Source of the DNA: Candidatus Omnitrophota bacterium
GTDB taxonomy: Bacteria > Omnitrophota > Gorgyraeia > JABMRN01 > RBG-13-46-9
DNA length: 43,652 nucleotides
Assembly: GCA_016782425.1 (NCBI GenBank)
Contig: JADHYN010000008.1
Span: 1-43,652, forward strand
Reading direction: 5' to 3'
Under the pieces are notes generated by a model. It ran no database searches. It was not told where the DNA came from and saw only the letters and a program-made list of their open reading frames with translations. Within the stretch, counting starts at the first letter, position 1. Each line of letters starts with the position of its first letter. Shown piece by piece: positions 30,777 through 38,445 of this stretch. Both the position numbers and the translations under genes were made by a program.

Positions 30777-32138
30777 ATGGATTTTCCGAAGGACTTTACA
30801 TGGGGGGCGGCAACGTCTGCCTATCAGATAGAAGGCGCCTGGAACGAAGATGGCAGGGGTGCGTCGATCTGGGACACGTTCACCCGCCAAAAGGGACGAA
30901 TTGAAGATTCTTCAAACGGTGACGTAGCGTGCGATCACTACCACCGTTTTAAGGAAGACGTCTCTTTAATGAAAGAGATTGGCGTCAAGGCCTATCGTTT
31001 TTCCGTATCATGGAGCAGGATCTTACCGCTCGGACGCGGCAAAATAAATCCGAAGGGGCTTGATTTTTACAAGAGACTTGTCGACGAGCTGCTTAAAAAC
31101 GGGATCATCCCGTTCGCAACGCTTTACCACTGGGATCTTCCGCAGGCACTGGAAGATGAGGGTGGTTGGCGCTCGCGCGAGACAGCTTTTGCTTTTTCAG
31201 AGTACGCAGATGTATTAAGCCGCTCTTTAGGCGACAGGATAAAACACTGGATAACTCATAACGAGCCGTCCGTGGCTGCGTTTTCAGGCTATCAATACGG
31301 CGATCATGCCCCCGGCGTAAAGGATCTTAAGGCCGCGCTTCGAGTGTCGCACCATCTTTTACTATCACACGGCTTAGCCGTACCCATCCTTAAAAAAAAT
31401 TCACCTGATTCAGAAATAGGAATTACTCTTGTTAATATTCCGGCAGAACCGGCTTCAAAAAGCGCCAAGGACCGTGAAGCGGTAAGAAGCTTCGACGGTT
31501 ATTATAACAGATGGTTTTTAGATCCTTTGTATGGACGGGGATATCCTGAGGATAAGCTGGGAGAATATATTCAGAGCGGTGATTTGCCGGAAAGAGAAAA
31601 GAGTTTTATAAAAAAAGATGATCTTGAGAAAATCGCGTCGCCTTTTAATTTTCTCGGGATTAATTATTACTTCCGTCTATTAATAAAAAATGAAATATTA
31701 CCAAACGGAGAAAAGCATTTTGCAAGCGTTCCGCCTAAAGGGAAGGCCGGATACACGGAAATGGGCTGGGAGGTTTATCCCGCGGGATTGTATAATGCAT
31801 TGAAGAGAGTTTCCGCGGATTATAACCCGGCAAAAATATACATTACAGAAAACGGGGTGAGCTATTCCGACGGGCCGGGAAAAGACGGGAAGGTTCATGA
31901 TGCAAAGCGGATAGAGTACTTAAAAAATCATTTTTTAGAAGCTTACCGCGCGTTCAAAGAGGGAGTTCCGTTAAAAGGTTATTTTGTCTGGTCGCTTCTC
32001 GATAATTTCGAATGGGCAAAGGGCTTTAGTCAGCGGTTTGGAATAATTTGGGTGGATTATAAAACCCAAAAGCGTATAATAAAGGACAGCGGATTATGGT
32101 ATCGTAAAGTAATAGAAGGAGAGAAGGGATTAGAGTAA
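30777..32138 (+). CDS. GH1 beta-glucosidase/6-phospho-beta-glycosidase family
   Basis: A TIM-barrel glycoside hydrolase family 1 enzyme of 453 residues without a signal peptide, hence cytoplasmic. The N-terminal signature FTWGAATSAYQIEGAWNEDG is intact. The acid/base Glu163 is in THNEPS and the nucleophile Glu358 in ITENG. The aglycone/glycone residues DNFEWAKGFSQRFGIIWVDY favour a plain beta-glucosidase, since the Ser/Lys/Tyr phosphate-binding set of 6-phospho enzymes is not obvious. The stop TAA falls in the heptamer repeat copy 3. Confidence 0.93.
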   Translation: MDFPKDFTWGAATSAYQIEGAWNEDGRGASIWDTFTRQKGRIEDSSNGDVACDHYHRFKEDVSLMKEIGVKAYRFSVSWSRILPLGRGKINPKGLDFYKRLVDELLKNGIIPFATLYHWDLPQALEDEGGWRSRETAFAFSEYADVLSRSLGDRIKHWITHNEPSVAAFSGYQYGDHAPGVKDLKAALRVSHHLLLSHGLAVPILKKNSPDSEIGITLVNIPAEPASKSAKDREAVRSFDGYYNRWFLDPLYGRGYPEDKLGEYIQSGDLPEREKSFIKKDDLEKIASPFNFLGINYYFRLLIKNEILPNGEKHFASVPPKGKAGYTEMGWEVYPAGLYNALKRVSADYNPAKIYITENGVSYSDGPGKDGKVHDAKRIEYLKNHFLEAYRAFKEGVPLKGYFVWSLLDNFEWAKGFSQRFGIIWVDYKTQKRIIKDSGLWYRKVIEGEKGLE

Positions 32139-32166
32139 TTTGTAATTGGTAATTTGTAATTTGTAG
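32131..32166. repeat. Heptamer repeat (TAATTKG) copy 3
   Basis: TAGAG followed by TAATTTG, TAATTGG, TAATTTG, TAATTTG, TAG. The first TAA is the stop codon of the GH1 gene. No promoter-like -10 follows, unlike copy 2. Confidence 0.8.
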
Positions 32167-32177
32167 AGGGGGGATAT

Positions 32178-33347
32178 ATGCGTTTAAGATTTAGGATCGC
32201 GGTAATTTGCGGGGTTCTGTTTTTAGCAGGGTGTAGTTCCGTTCCGATACGATTATCCGAATCATACCTGACGACGCACCTTTACAAACGCATACCCTAC
32301 AAAACCGAAGGAAAATACAGGGTCGTTGATATTTTTTACGCGACTTCAAGAGACGTGAAGCCGGAAGAAAATACCCTGGATTACTTCGCGCCAAAGATCG
32401 GACAGAATACTTCGTATGGATACGTAGAGGCAAAAATAGACCCGCGCCTCACGATCGGAAAGATGCTTCCGGCCTGGTATAAAAGGCATAGCGTTGTCGG
32501 GGTGCAGAAATTTGTGCCACTCGAGAAAGAAACATTCCTTTCATCGCTTTCAAGCGTGGTAAAAGATTCACCGCACAAATCCGTGCTTGTTCTTGTATTT
32601 GGCTATAAAGACAGTTTTGAATATACCGCGATAAAAGCCGCTTATTACAGCTACCTCCTGGATATAAATACTCCGATCGTGCTTTTTGACTGGCCCGGCG
32701 ATCAGCCGGTAAGTATAGGAGGTTATTCAAAAGCCAGGAAGTACGCGATTGATTCCGGTGCGCATCTTGCCGCCGTGTTATGTGGAATTATACGGGAGGT
32801 CAAGCCAAAAAGGTTGTGGATAGAATCATCTAGCCTTGGATGCCAGGTCGTATGCAGCGCCTTTGAACAAATGTGCAAAGATAGTACTTTTGCCGATAGT
32901 GACACGGAAATCGAGCATGTTATACTTTCAGCGCCTGACGTATCTGATAAGGAATTTAACGAGGAGTTTAAAAAAGAAATAACAGCGCTTTCAAAAAGAA
33001 TAACCACGTATGTTTCTTCAAACGACGAGGCGCTTCTTTTGACCGGGTTTTTAGACGGCGAAAAGAAACTTGGCCGCGAGACAGTGCGCAAGATCGACCC
33101 AGAACAAATAGCCGAGGCAAAGGATATACTTTATATCAAGTCTCTTATCCCGGACAAGGTGGCGCTTGTAGACGTAACGCACGTAAACAAAGCGTCCTAT
33201 AAACACGGGTATTACCTTGAGAGTCCGGAATATTTTGATGATCTCTATCTTCGCATATTAGAAGAACCGCCGCATAAAAATAGGCGGTTATACCTTTTGA
33301 AGTATAAAGGAGACACGGATTATTGGGTGTTGAAAGGGGATAGCTAA
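32178..33347 (+). CDS. Lipoprotein with DUF900-like alpha/beta-hydrolase domain
   Basis: 389 residues. A lipoprotein signal with lipobox LAGC (Cys19) follows a GAGGGGGGATAT ribosome-binding site. The body resembles DUF900 hydrolases: VDIFYATSRD near residues 50-59, LVLVFGYKDSFEYTAIKAA where the family has a GY/GF-N oxyanion loop, IVLFDWPGDQ, and the nucleophile elbow as ESSSLGCQV instead of the usual HSMGN. The catalytic Ser is retained but its surroundings are unusual. It is probably inner- or outer-membrane attached. The substrate is unknown. Confidence 0.8.
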   Translation: MRLRFRIAVICGVLFLAGCSSVPIRLSESYLTTHLYKRIPYKTEGKYRVVDIFYATSRDVKPEENTLDYFAPKIGQNTSYGYVEAKIDPRLTIGKMLPAWYKRHSVVGVQKFVPLEKETFLSSLSSVVKDSPHKSVLVLVFGYKDSFEYTAIKAAYYSYLLDINTPIVLFDWPGDQPVSIGGYSKARKYAIDSGAHLAAVLCGIIREVKPKRLWIESSSLGCQVVCSAFEQMCKDSTFADSDTEIEHVILSAPDVSDKEFNEEFKKEITALSKRITTYVSSNDEALLLTGFLDGEKKLGRETVRKIDPEQIAEAKDILYIKSLIPDKVALVDVTHVNKASYKHGYYLESPEYFDDLYLRILEEPPHKNRRLYLLKYKGDTDYWVLKGDS

Positions 33348-33349
33348 AA

Positions 33350-34138
33350 ATGAAAACATGGAGTAAATTTTACTGCGGAATGATCGATAGAAACATAGGC
33401 GTGCTTTCGAGCGAGGAACAGGAGAAGTTAAGAAAAAGCTGTGTCGTCGTAGCGGGCTGCGGGGGTATGGGCGGCGTTTCCGCAAAACAGCTCGTGAGGC
33501 TTGGCGTAGGGCACGTGAAAATAGCGGATTTTGACTCGTTCGCGATACATAATTTAAGCCGCCAGTGCGGCTCGACGTCATTGAACCTCGGAAAAAATAA
33601 AGCAGAGGTTCTCTCCGGGTATTTTAAAAGCATAAATCCTGAATTAAAGCTGGATGTTTTTAATAAAGGCGTTACATTGGAGAACGTTCAGGAATTTGTT
33701 CAGGGCGCGTCTATTGTAATAGATGGGACGGATTATTCACGTATCATGGATACAGTGGCCATGTATAGGGCAGCGCGCGCTCTCGGAATATGCGTCATAA
33801 GTCCGCAGGCGATAGGCTTTGGCGCGAGTGTCCTTGTTTTCGGGCCCGAGACAGTTTCTTTTGAAGAATATATCGGGCTTTCGCCGGACCCTTCAAAGGT
33901 AGCGATCGAGAAGCTGGCGCCCTATATCCCAACATACGCTGATAAAGAAATCGTGAAAAAAGCTATCATGAAAGAGATTAATATCCCGAACCTTATCATG
34001 CAGCAGCACCTGGGGACGTCAATAGCTGTTTCCGAGGCGGCAATGCTTATACTGGGAAGAATAAGCCGGCCAAAAGGGCCGAATCCGAGAATTTTCATCG
34101 TCGATTTACAGGACCGTAAATTCGAAGTAAGAGATTAA
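33350..34138 (+). CDS. ThiF/MoeB/HesA-like E1-type adenylating enzyme
   Basis: 262 residues of the ThiF superfamily, which adenylate the C-terminus of ubiquitin-like proteins or a small acid. The nucleotide-binding motif VVVAGCGGMGGVSAKQLVRLGVG lies at about 31-53, the catalytic DFDSFAIHNLSRQ at about 60-72, and IVIDGTDYSRIMD follows. The two CxxC zinc pairs of MoeB are absent. No partner ubiquitin-like or ThiS-like gene is in the window. It follows the DUF900 lipoprotein by 2 nt, an unusual pairing. The 3' end overlaps the convergent lipoprotein gene by 4 nt. Confidence 0.85.
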   Translation: MKTWSKFYCGMIDRNIGVLSSEEQEKLRKSCVVVAGCGGMGGVSAKQLVRLGVGHVKIADFDSFAIHNLSRQCGSTSLNLGKNKAEVLSGYFKSINPELKLDVFNKGVTLENVQEFVQGASIVIDGTDYSRIMDTVAMYRAARALGICVISPQAIGFGASVLVFGPETVSFEEYIGLSPDPSKVAIEKLAPYIPTYADKEIVKKAIMKEINIPNLIMQQHLGTSIAVSEAAMLILGRISRPKGPNPRIFIVDLQDRKFEVRD

Positions 34139-34668
34139 ATCGCGGCGGCGGCGATCGTGGCTGCTATGCCGATAAGGTTCATGAGAATCTCGCGGCTTGT
34201 ATCAATCAGGTTTCGCTTCCCGAGCTCTTTCCGGATGGCTTTTGTCGAGGTAGCGTAGATAATTCTGTAGCCTTCTTCATCTTCCGAGAGTTCAATATCC
34301 CGCACGCCTTCATAGGTGCCGAGCCGCGAGGCGTAAAGCTCGTGAAGCTTAAGAAGCTCGGCGTTCGGCAAGCTGCTAATCTTAACGGGCTCATACTTAA
34401 GGTCAAATATTCCGGATCCGCGTACCAGCTTTGAGCGCTTGCGTTTTAATTTCTTCAGGTATTCACCAAAAGCTATATTTTTTGCCATTTCACCTTCGTA
34501 ATCCTGCGGTGATAAATTGTAAATAATAGTTCCGAAGCGAAGCGCCTCTCCGTCTTTTGCGCCTTTCATCCTGGAAGATATATCATAGACGGGCTCAGAA
34601 GAGCCTTTCGGCACCGTGGCGCAACCTGTTAATGAAAAACACAATAATATCGCAATAATTTTCCGCAT
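34135..34668 (-). CDS. Small lipoprotein of unknown function
   Basis: The start at 34668 was chosen because it gives a lipoprotein signal (RKIIAILLCFSLTGC, lipobox LTGC) and lies 6 nt after a TATAAT; the upstream in-frame codon would lie in the promoter. 177 residues, alpha/beta, charged, with a hydrophobic Ile/Ala-rich C-terminal helix (LIGIAATIAAAAI) that may contact the membrane. No family recognised. Confidence 0.75.
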   Translation of the reverse strand: MRKIIAILLCFSLTGCATVPKGSSEPVYDISSRMKGAKDGEALRFGTIIYNLSPQDYEGEMAKNIAFGEYLKKLKRKRSKLVRGSGIFDLKYEPVKISSLPNAELLKLHELYASRLGTYEGVRDIELSEDEEGYRIIYATSTKAIRKELGKRNLIDTSREILMNLIGIAATIAAAAI

Positions 34669-34674
34669 ACGAGA

Positions 34675-34703
34675 ATTATACACCCTATCGAGCGTTGTCA
34701 CAA
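34675..34703 (-). promoter_or_regulatory. Promoter of minus-strand lipoprotein gene
   Basis: On the minus strand TTGTGA (34698-34703), 17-nt spacer, TATAAT (34675-34680). The -10 ends 6 nt from the ATG, implying a leaderless mRNA. Confidence 0.6.
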
Positions 34704-34721
34704 GTTAAGAAAAGATAAGGC

Positions 34722-34750
34722 TTGAGGCGTATAAGTTTTAAGGGTATAAT
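34722..34750 (+). promoter_or_regulatory. Promoter of polytopic membrane protein gene
   Basis: TTGAGG (34722-34727), 17-nt spacer, TATAAT (34745-34750). ATG 34758 starts 7 nt after the -10, again implying a leaderless mRNA. It diverges from the lipoprotein promoter, about 18 nt away. Confidence 0.6.
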
Positions 34751-34757
34751 TTAATTC

Positions 34758-36065
34758 ATGAAAAATCAAAACTATAAAGAAATAATAAACCTCTCCTGGC
34801 AACGCACTCTCACGGTTCTCTTCAGGCCCTTTCGCCTTAAAAAATGGATGTTTTTAGGACTTATTGTCATATTCGCCGGGCAGCTCGGAGGCTTTAATTT
34901 TAACTTTAATCTTAAAGGCGCCGACAAAATTAACATGCAGTTTAACGCCATCCCGGAGGTGATCAGCCAGAATTTCGCACTGGTATTTCTTATATTGCTG
35001 GCCGCCATAGCTATTCTTGCAATAATACTTTTATGGATCTTCATAAAATCCGTCTTTTCATTCATATTTATCGAATCCCTGAGAAAAGACGAAGCCTCTA
35101 TTCGTATACCTTTTCACAGAAACAAGGCGCTCGGCGCCTCGTACTACCGATTTAGCGTGGGATTTTTCCTGGCGATAGTGTTTTTAATGGGCGCGCTCGC
35201 AGCCGGCGCTTTTTTTACCAAAATATTTTTCCCCTTCATACTGGCAGCTATCATAGCATTTATTTTTATTGTAATTATAAGTGTTTTCGTGGAAGATTTT
35301 CTACTCGTCATAATGTATTCAGAGAACACGGGCATAAAAAGCGCATGGCAAAAATTCCTGCCTCTTTTGGCTCAAAATGCCGGAAGCTTTTTTTCGTATC
35401 TTCTTATCAAGCTCCTGCTCGGAATAGCCGCGCTTATTATAGGTATAGCGCTTACGATTCTCGGCGTTATCGCGCTTATTCTTATAGGCGGCGGAATAGG
35501 CCTTATAGGATTTCTTATTTATTCGATAATTCCGGCCGGTCTTGTTAAGCTTGTAGCTTTGTGGATACTTGTGGTAGTTGCAGTGCCCATTATCTCATTT
35601 CTTGCATTTTTAGCGCGCCTTATAGTTCTTCCGATAGGTGTATTTTTCCGGCTTTTCTCCATATTTTTCCTGGGAAGCGTTAGTCTCGAGTACGACATTT
35701 TTGCCAAAGAGCCGGCGAAAGAGGACCCCCAAAAATATAAAAAATCCATGGCGATAGTATGGCTCGCGATTTTCGCGCCTCTGGTGCCGATCGCTTTAAT
35801 AATAGGCGCTATTTTTCTCGTAGTGCCTGATATGGCGAAGGCGTCTTTAGAAAAGACCGGCCAGCCGAACATACAGAGTGTTATTATGCAAAAAGTTCAG
35901 CCCCTGAAGCAGAATTTAATAGTGGTCCATCTTAAGAACGGCCGCAAAATTGAAGCGAGCCTGGAGAGAGAGGATGCCGAATCCGTTACCCTTAGCGTAA
36001 AAGGCGGCACGTTTACATTTAATAGAAGGGATATAGAGAAAATTGAAAGGACGAAGGGACGATAG
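34758..36065 (+). CDS. Polytopic membrane protein with C-terminal Sm/SH3-like domain
   Basis: 435 residues with about seven or eight hydrophobic segments (residues about 30-340), Ile/Ala-rich, resembling the glycerophosphodiester phosphodiesterase membrane-domain/DUF4013 type of integral protein. It has no catalytic motif that I can see. The last 50 residues form a small beta domain (LKNGRKIEASLEREDAESVT, then VKGGTFTFNRRDIEKIE) of Sm- or SH3-like pattern. The final ERTKGR comes from the octamer repeat at 36048. There is no ribosome-binding site, which fits a leaderless start. Confidence 0.78.
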   Translation: MKNQNYKEIINLSWQRTLTVLFRPFRLKKWMFLGLIVIFAGQLGGFNFNFNLKGADKINMQFNAIPEVISQNFALVFLILLAAIAILAIILLWIFIKSVFSFIFIESLRKDEASIRIPFHRNKALGASYYRFSVGFFLAIVFLMGALAAGAFFTKIFFPFILAAIIAFIFIVIISVFVEDFLLVIMYSENTGIKSAWQKFLPLLAQNAGSFFSYLLIKLLLGIAALIIGIALTILGVIALILIGGGIGLIGFLIYSIIPAGLVKLVALWILVVVAVPIISFLAFLARLIVLPIGVFFRLFSIFFLGSVSLEYDIFAKEPAKEDPQKYKKSMAIVWLAIFAPLVPIALIIGAIFLVVPDMAKASLEKTGQPNIQSVIMQKVQPLKQNLIVVHLKNGRKIEASLEREDAESVTLSVKGGTFTFNRRDIEKIERTKGR

Positions 36066-36079
36066 GACGAAAGGACGAA
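36048..36079. repeat. Octamer repeat AGGACGAR, four units
   Basis: AGGACGAA, GGGACGAT, AGGACGAA, AGGACGAA. It encodes the C-terminal residues and stop codon (TAG 36063-36065) of the membrane protein and runs to the ribosome-binding site of the next gene. Confidence 0.8.
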
Positions 36080-36092
36080 GGGAAAAAGAGGG

Positions 36093-37124
36093 ATGAGAAT
36101 AAAAAGGTTGATTGTAAATATTGTTGTTCTTTGTATAAGCTGCGTTATTGCTTTGCTTCTGGTTGAAATAGGATTGAGAATATTTTCCCCTGATAAGGGC
36201 GGTGAGCTGATAGTCATCACCTTTTCTGAGGATTTTGCCAAAAAGGACGAGGCCCTTGGCTTTAAAGGTATTCCTTTTGCGCAAGGAGTAAGCTATAACT
36301 GCGAGACAAAGGTTCGCTATAAGCATAATTCACGGGGCTGGCGCGACACTGAACATGCAGTAGAAAAGACAAGCGGAATTTACAGAGCGCTTATGCTTGG
36401 CGATTCCTTCGTCTGGGGCGTAGGCGTCGGCCAGGAGAATATCCTTACGTACGTTCTGGAGGATATCGGCGATAACTTAGAGGTGATAAACGTTTCGTTT
36501 CCGCGCTGGGCCACGGTGAACGAATACCGGTATTTCGAGACAGAGGGAATTCATTATAAGCCTGACATGCTCCTTGTTATGTTTTTTGTGGGCAATGACC
36601 TTATTGGCAACGGTGCCTACGAAAAAGCAGGCTACGAAGGCTGGGAGCCACCGACAAGCGAAAAAAAAGAATATACCTTTCTTAGTTATAAATACATCCA
36701 GGACCACTCCCGTATTTACCGCAGGTGGAAGCGCAAGCGCCGTGACCTGAAAATGAAATGGGGGCTCAAGCCGATTTTTACTGAATACGATAAGAATTCC
36801 CCGGAATGGAAAGCGACAACCGGATGGATAGACAGGTTCAGGGCCCTCGCTGATAAGGAAGGAGTAAAACTTGTTTTTGTGCTGGCGCCCGAAAAGGAGC
36901 AGTTTTTTATTTCAAAAGGGCGCTATAAACCGCAAGAGATGCTTATAGATTATATGAAAAAGAATGGCGTCGCATATCTTGACCTTTTGCCGGCATTTGA
37001 GAAGAGGTGCGGAAAAAACGGGCAGAACCGGGGTTACTTCAGGTATGACGGGCACTGGAACGAGCTTGGACATCGCGTAGCGGCAGAAGAAATTTATAAA
37101 TTTATAGAAAAGGAGAGGCCATGA
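36093..37124 (+). CDS. Membrane-anchored SGNH-hydrolase-like protein A
   Basis: 343 residues with an N-terminal membrane anchor (LIVNIVVLCISCVIALLLVEIGL). SGNH blocks: GDSFVWGVGV (nucleophile Ser, near residue 108), the Gly/Asn region VMFFVGNDL (GND), and the catalytic DGHWNELGH near the C-terminus. Such proteins are esterases or acetyltransferase-like enzymes on envelope or exported polysaccharide. The start follows AGAGGG. It overlaps its paralogue by ATGA. Confidence 0.85.
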   Translation: MRIKRLIVNIVVLCISCVIALLLVEIGLRIFSPDKGGELIVITFSEDFAKKDEALGFKGIPFAQGVSYNCETKVRYKHNSRGWRDTEHAVEKTSGIYRALMLGDSFVWGVGVGQENILTYVLEDIGDNLEVINVSFPRWATVNEYRYFETEGIHYKPDMLLVMFFVGNDLIGNGAYEKAGYEGWEPPTSEKKEYTFLSYKYIQDHSRIYRRWKRKRRDLKMKWGLKPIFTEYDKNSPEWKATTGWIDRFRALADKEGVKLVFVLAPEKEQFFISKGRYKPQEMLIDYMKKNGVAYLDLLPAFEKRCGKNGQNRGYFRYDGHWNELGHRVAAEEIYKFIEKERP

Positions 37125-38308
37125 GGCGCATGATACGCTTGCTTATCGTGATATGTATCATACTCGGGTTAGTTCTCGCGGTGGGTGAGATTTACACGCA
37201 AAAAAAATACAAAAGGCCCTATTTAACCGGTTTCATGGAGGCGCACCCTGTTTTCCACCACTTGCCGCAGGCGAATTACCGCGGCGAGATGAAAAGCGAG
37301 GGTGATTTTGATTTTGAGTTCACCACTAATAACAGGGGCATGCGCGGCCCGGGAGATTACGTTTACGAAAAGCCGGAGGGCGTGTTTCGTATCGCGGTTT
37401 TGGGTGATTCCTTCGTATTCGGCGTGGGCGTAGGCGAAGAGAAAACAGCCGTATTTTTACTTGAGGAGCTTTTAAACAAAACGAAACCCGGCGGCGCGAG
37501 CTACGAGGTTCACAACTTTGGCGTCAACAGTTTTTCCCCGGTTCTCGAGTACATATATTTAAAGGAAGAGGTTGTTAAATACAAGCCGGACCTTGTTGTG
37601 CTTATGCTTGACGCCTGCGACATTCAGGATGATTACTTTTACGAACCCCGTCTTGTTTACGACGAAAGCGGAAATATTACCGGGTGTGATCCCCTGAAAA
37701 TAAACGGAAAATCCGACATTTACGCGTTTCTTCTTAAGCATTCAAGCTTTTTGAACACGCTGGACCATAAGCTTATAGAATCATTCAGAAAAATGAAGGC
37801 CATAGGACTTAAAAGGTATTTCTCTAATAAGATCAACGGAATAAGGAACAAGACGGATATTCTTACCGTGAGGGACCGCGATAATATTTATTTTGACCGA
37901 TTTCTCATGTTCCGGGAAGACAAAGACATCGATATCGTTATGAAACACTGGCAGAGAACAGAGCGTTTCCTGATGCTTATAAAAAAGTTTCTCGATAAGC
38001 GTGAGATACCGCTTGTCATGGTGCTGTACCCGTACGGGCATCAGGTTGGCCAGAGGCAGTGGTCGAAGGGGAGATCCTATTGGGCCTTTGACAGAAACCG
38101 GGTGTATTACCCGCACTGGGGATTTTCCGTAATAGAGGAATTTGCCGGGAACAGGGATATAAATGTTATAAACCTCTATGAAAGGTTCAGGGACAGGAAG
38201 CATGAGAAGCTCTATTATAATAACGACGGGCACTGGACCGAAGAGGGGCAGCGCATAGCGGCAGAAGGCATTTTCAATTCCGATATCTTCCAGAAAGCGC
38301 TAAAGTAG
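37121..38308 (+). CDS. Membrane-anchored SGNH-hydrolase-like protein B
   Basis: 395 residues, same plan as the preceding gene: an N-terminal anchor (LLIVICIILGLVLAVGEI), GDSFVFGVGVGEE (Ser near residue 99), VVLMLDACDIQDD where protein A has GND, and DGHWTEEGQRIAAEG. The Asn block is DACD rather than GND, so the oxyanion hole is altered. The pair probably arose by duplication and may act in sequence or as a dimer on the same glycan. Confidence 0.85.
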   Translation: MRRMIRLLIVICIILGLVLAVGEIYTQKKYKRPYLTGFMEAHPVFHHLPQANYRGEMKSEGDFDFEFTTNNRGMRGPGDYVYEKPEGVFRIAVLGDSFVFGVGVGEEKTAVFLLEELLNKTKPGGASYEVHNFGVNSFSPVLEYIYLKEEVVKYKPDLVVLMLDACDIQDDYFYEPRLVYDESGNITGCDPLKINGKSDIYAFLLKHSSFLNTLDHKLIESFRKMKAIGLKRYFSNKINGIRNKTDILTVRDRDNIYFDRFLMFREDKDIDIVMKHWQRTERFLMLIKKFLDKREIPLVMVLYPYGHQVGQRQWSKGRSYWAFDRNRVYYPHWGFSVIEEFAGNRDINVINLYERFRDRKHEKLYYNNDGHWTEEGQRIAAEGIFNSDIFQKALK

Positions 38309-38361
38309 GCTATACTTAAAAGTGATTATGCAGATTGTTTGCTCAAAAAATTGTGCAACAA

Positions 38362-38435
38362 AGATTACACAGATTTTAGTTAATATCTCTGTAATCTAGG
38401 TTGCGTATTATTATAAGCAAAAAATCCGTGTAATC
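38362..38435. repeat. Inverted AGATTACACAGA-type repeats with two alternative partners
   Basis: AGATTACACAGA (38362-38373) can pair with TCTCTGTAATCT (38387-38398) at 11 of 12 positions. The overlapping GATTACACAGATTTT (38363-38377) can pair with AAAATCCGTGTAATC (38421-38435) at 14 of 15. It lies in the gap before the diguanylate cyclase gene and may be a degenerate dispersed repeat or a leader structure. Confidence 0.7.
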
Positions 38436-38445
38436 ATAATAAAAA

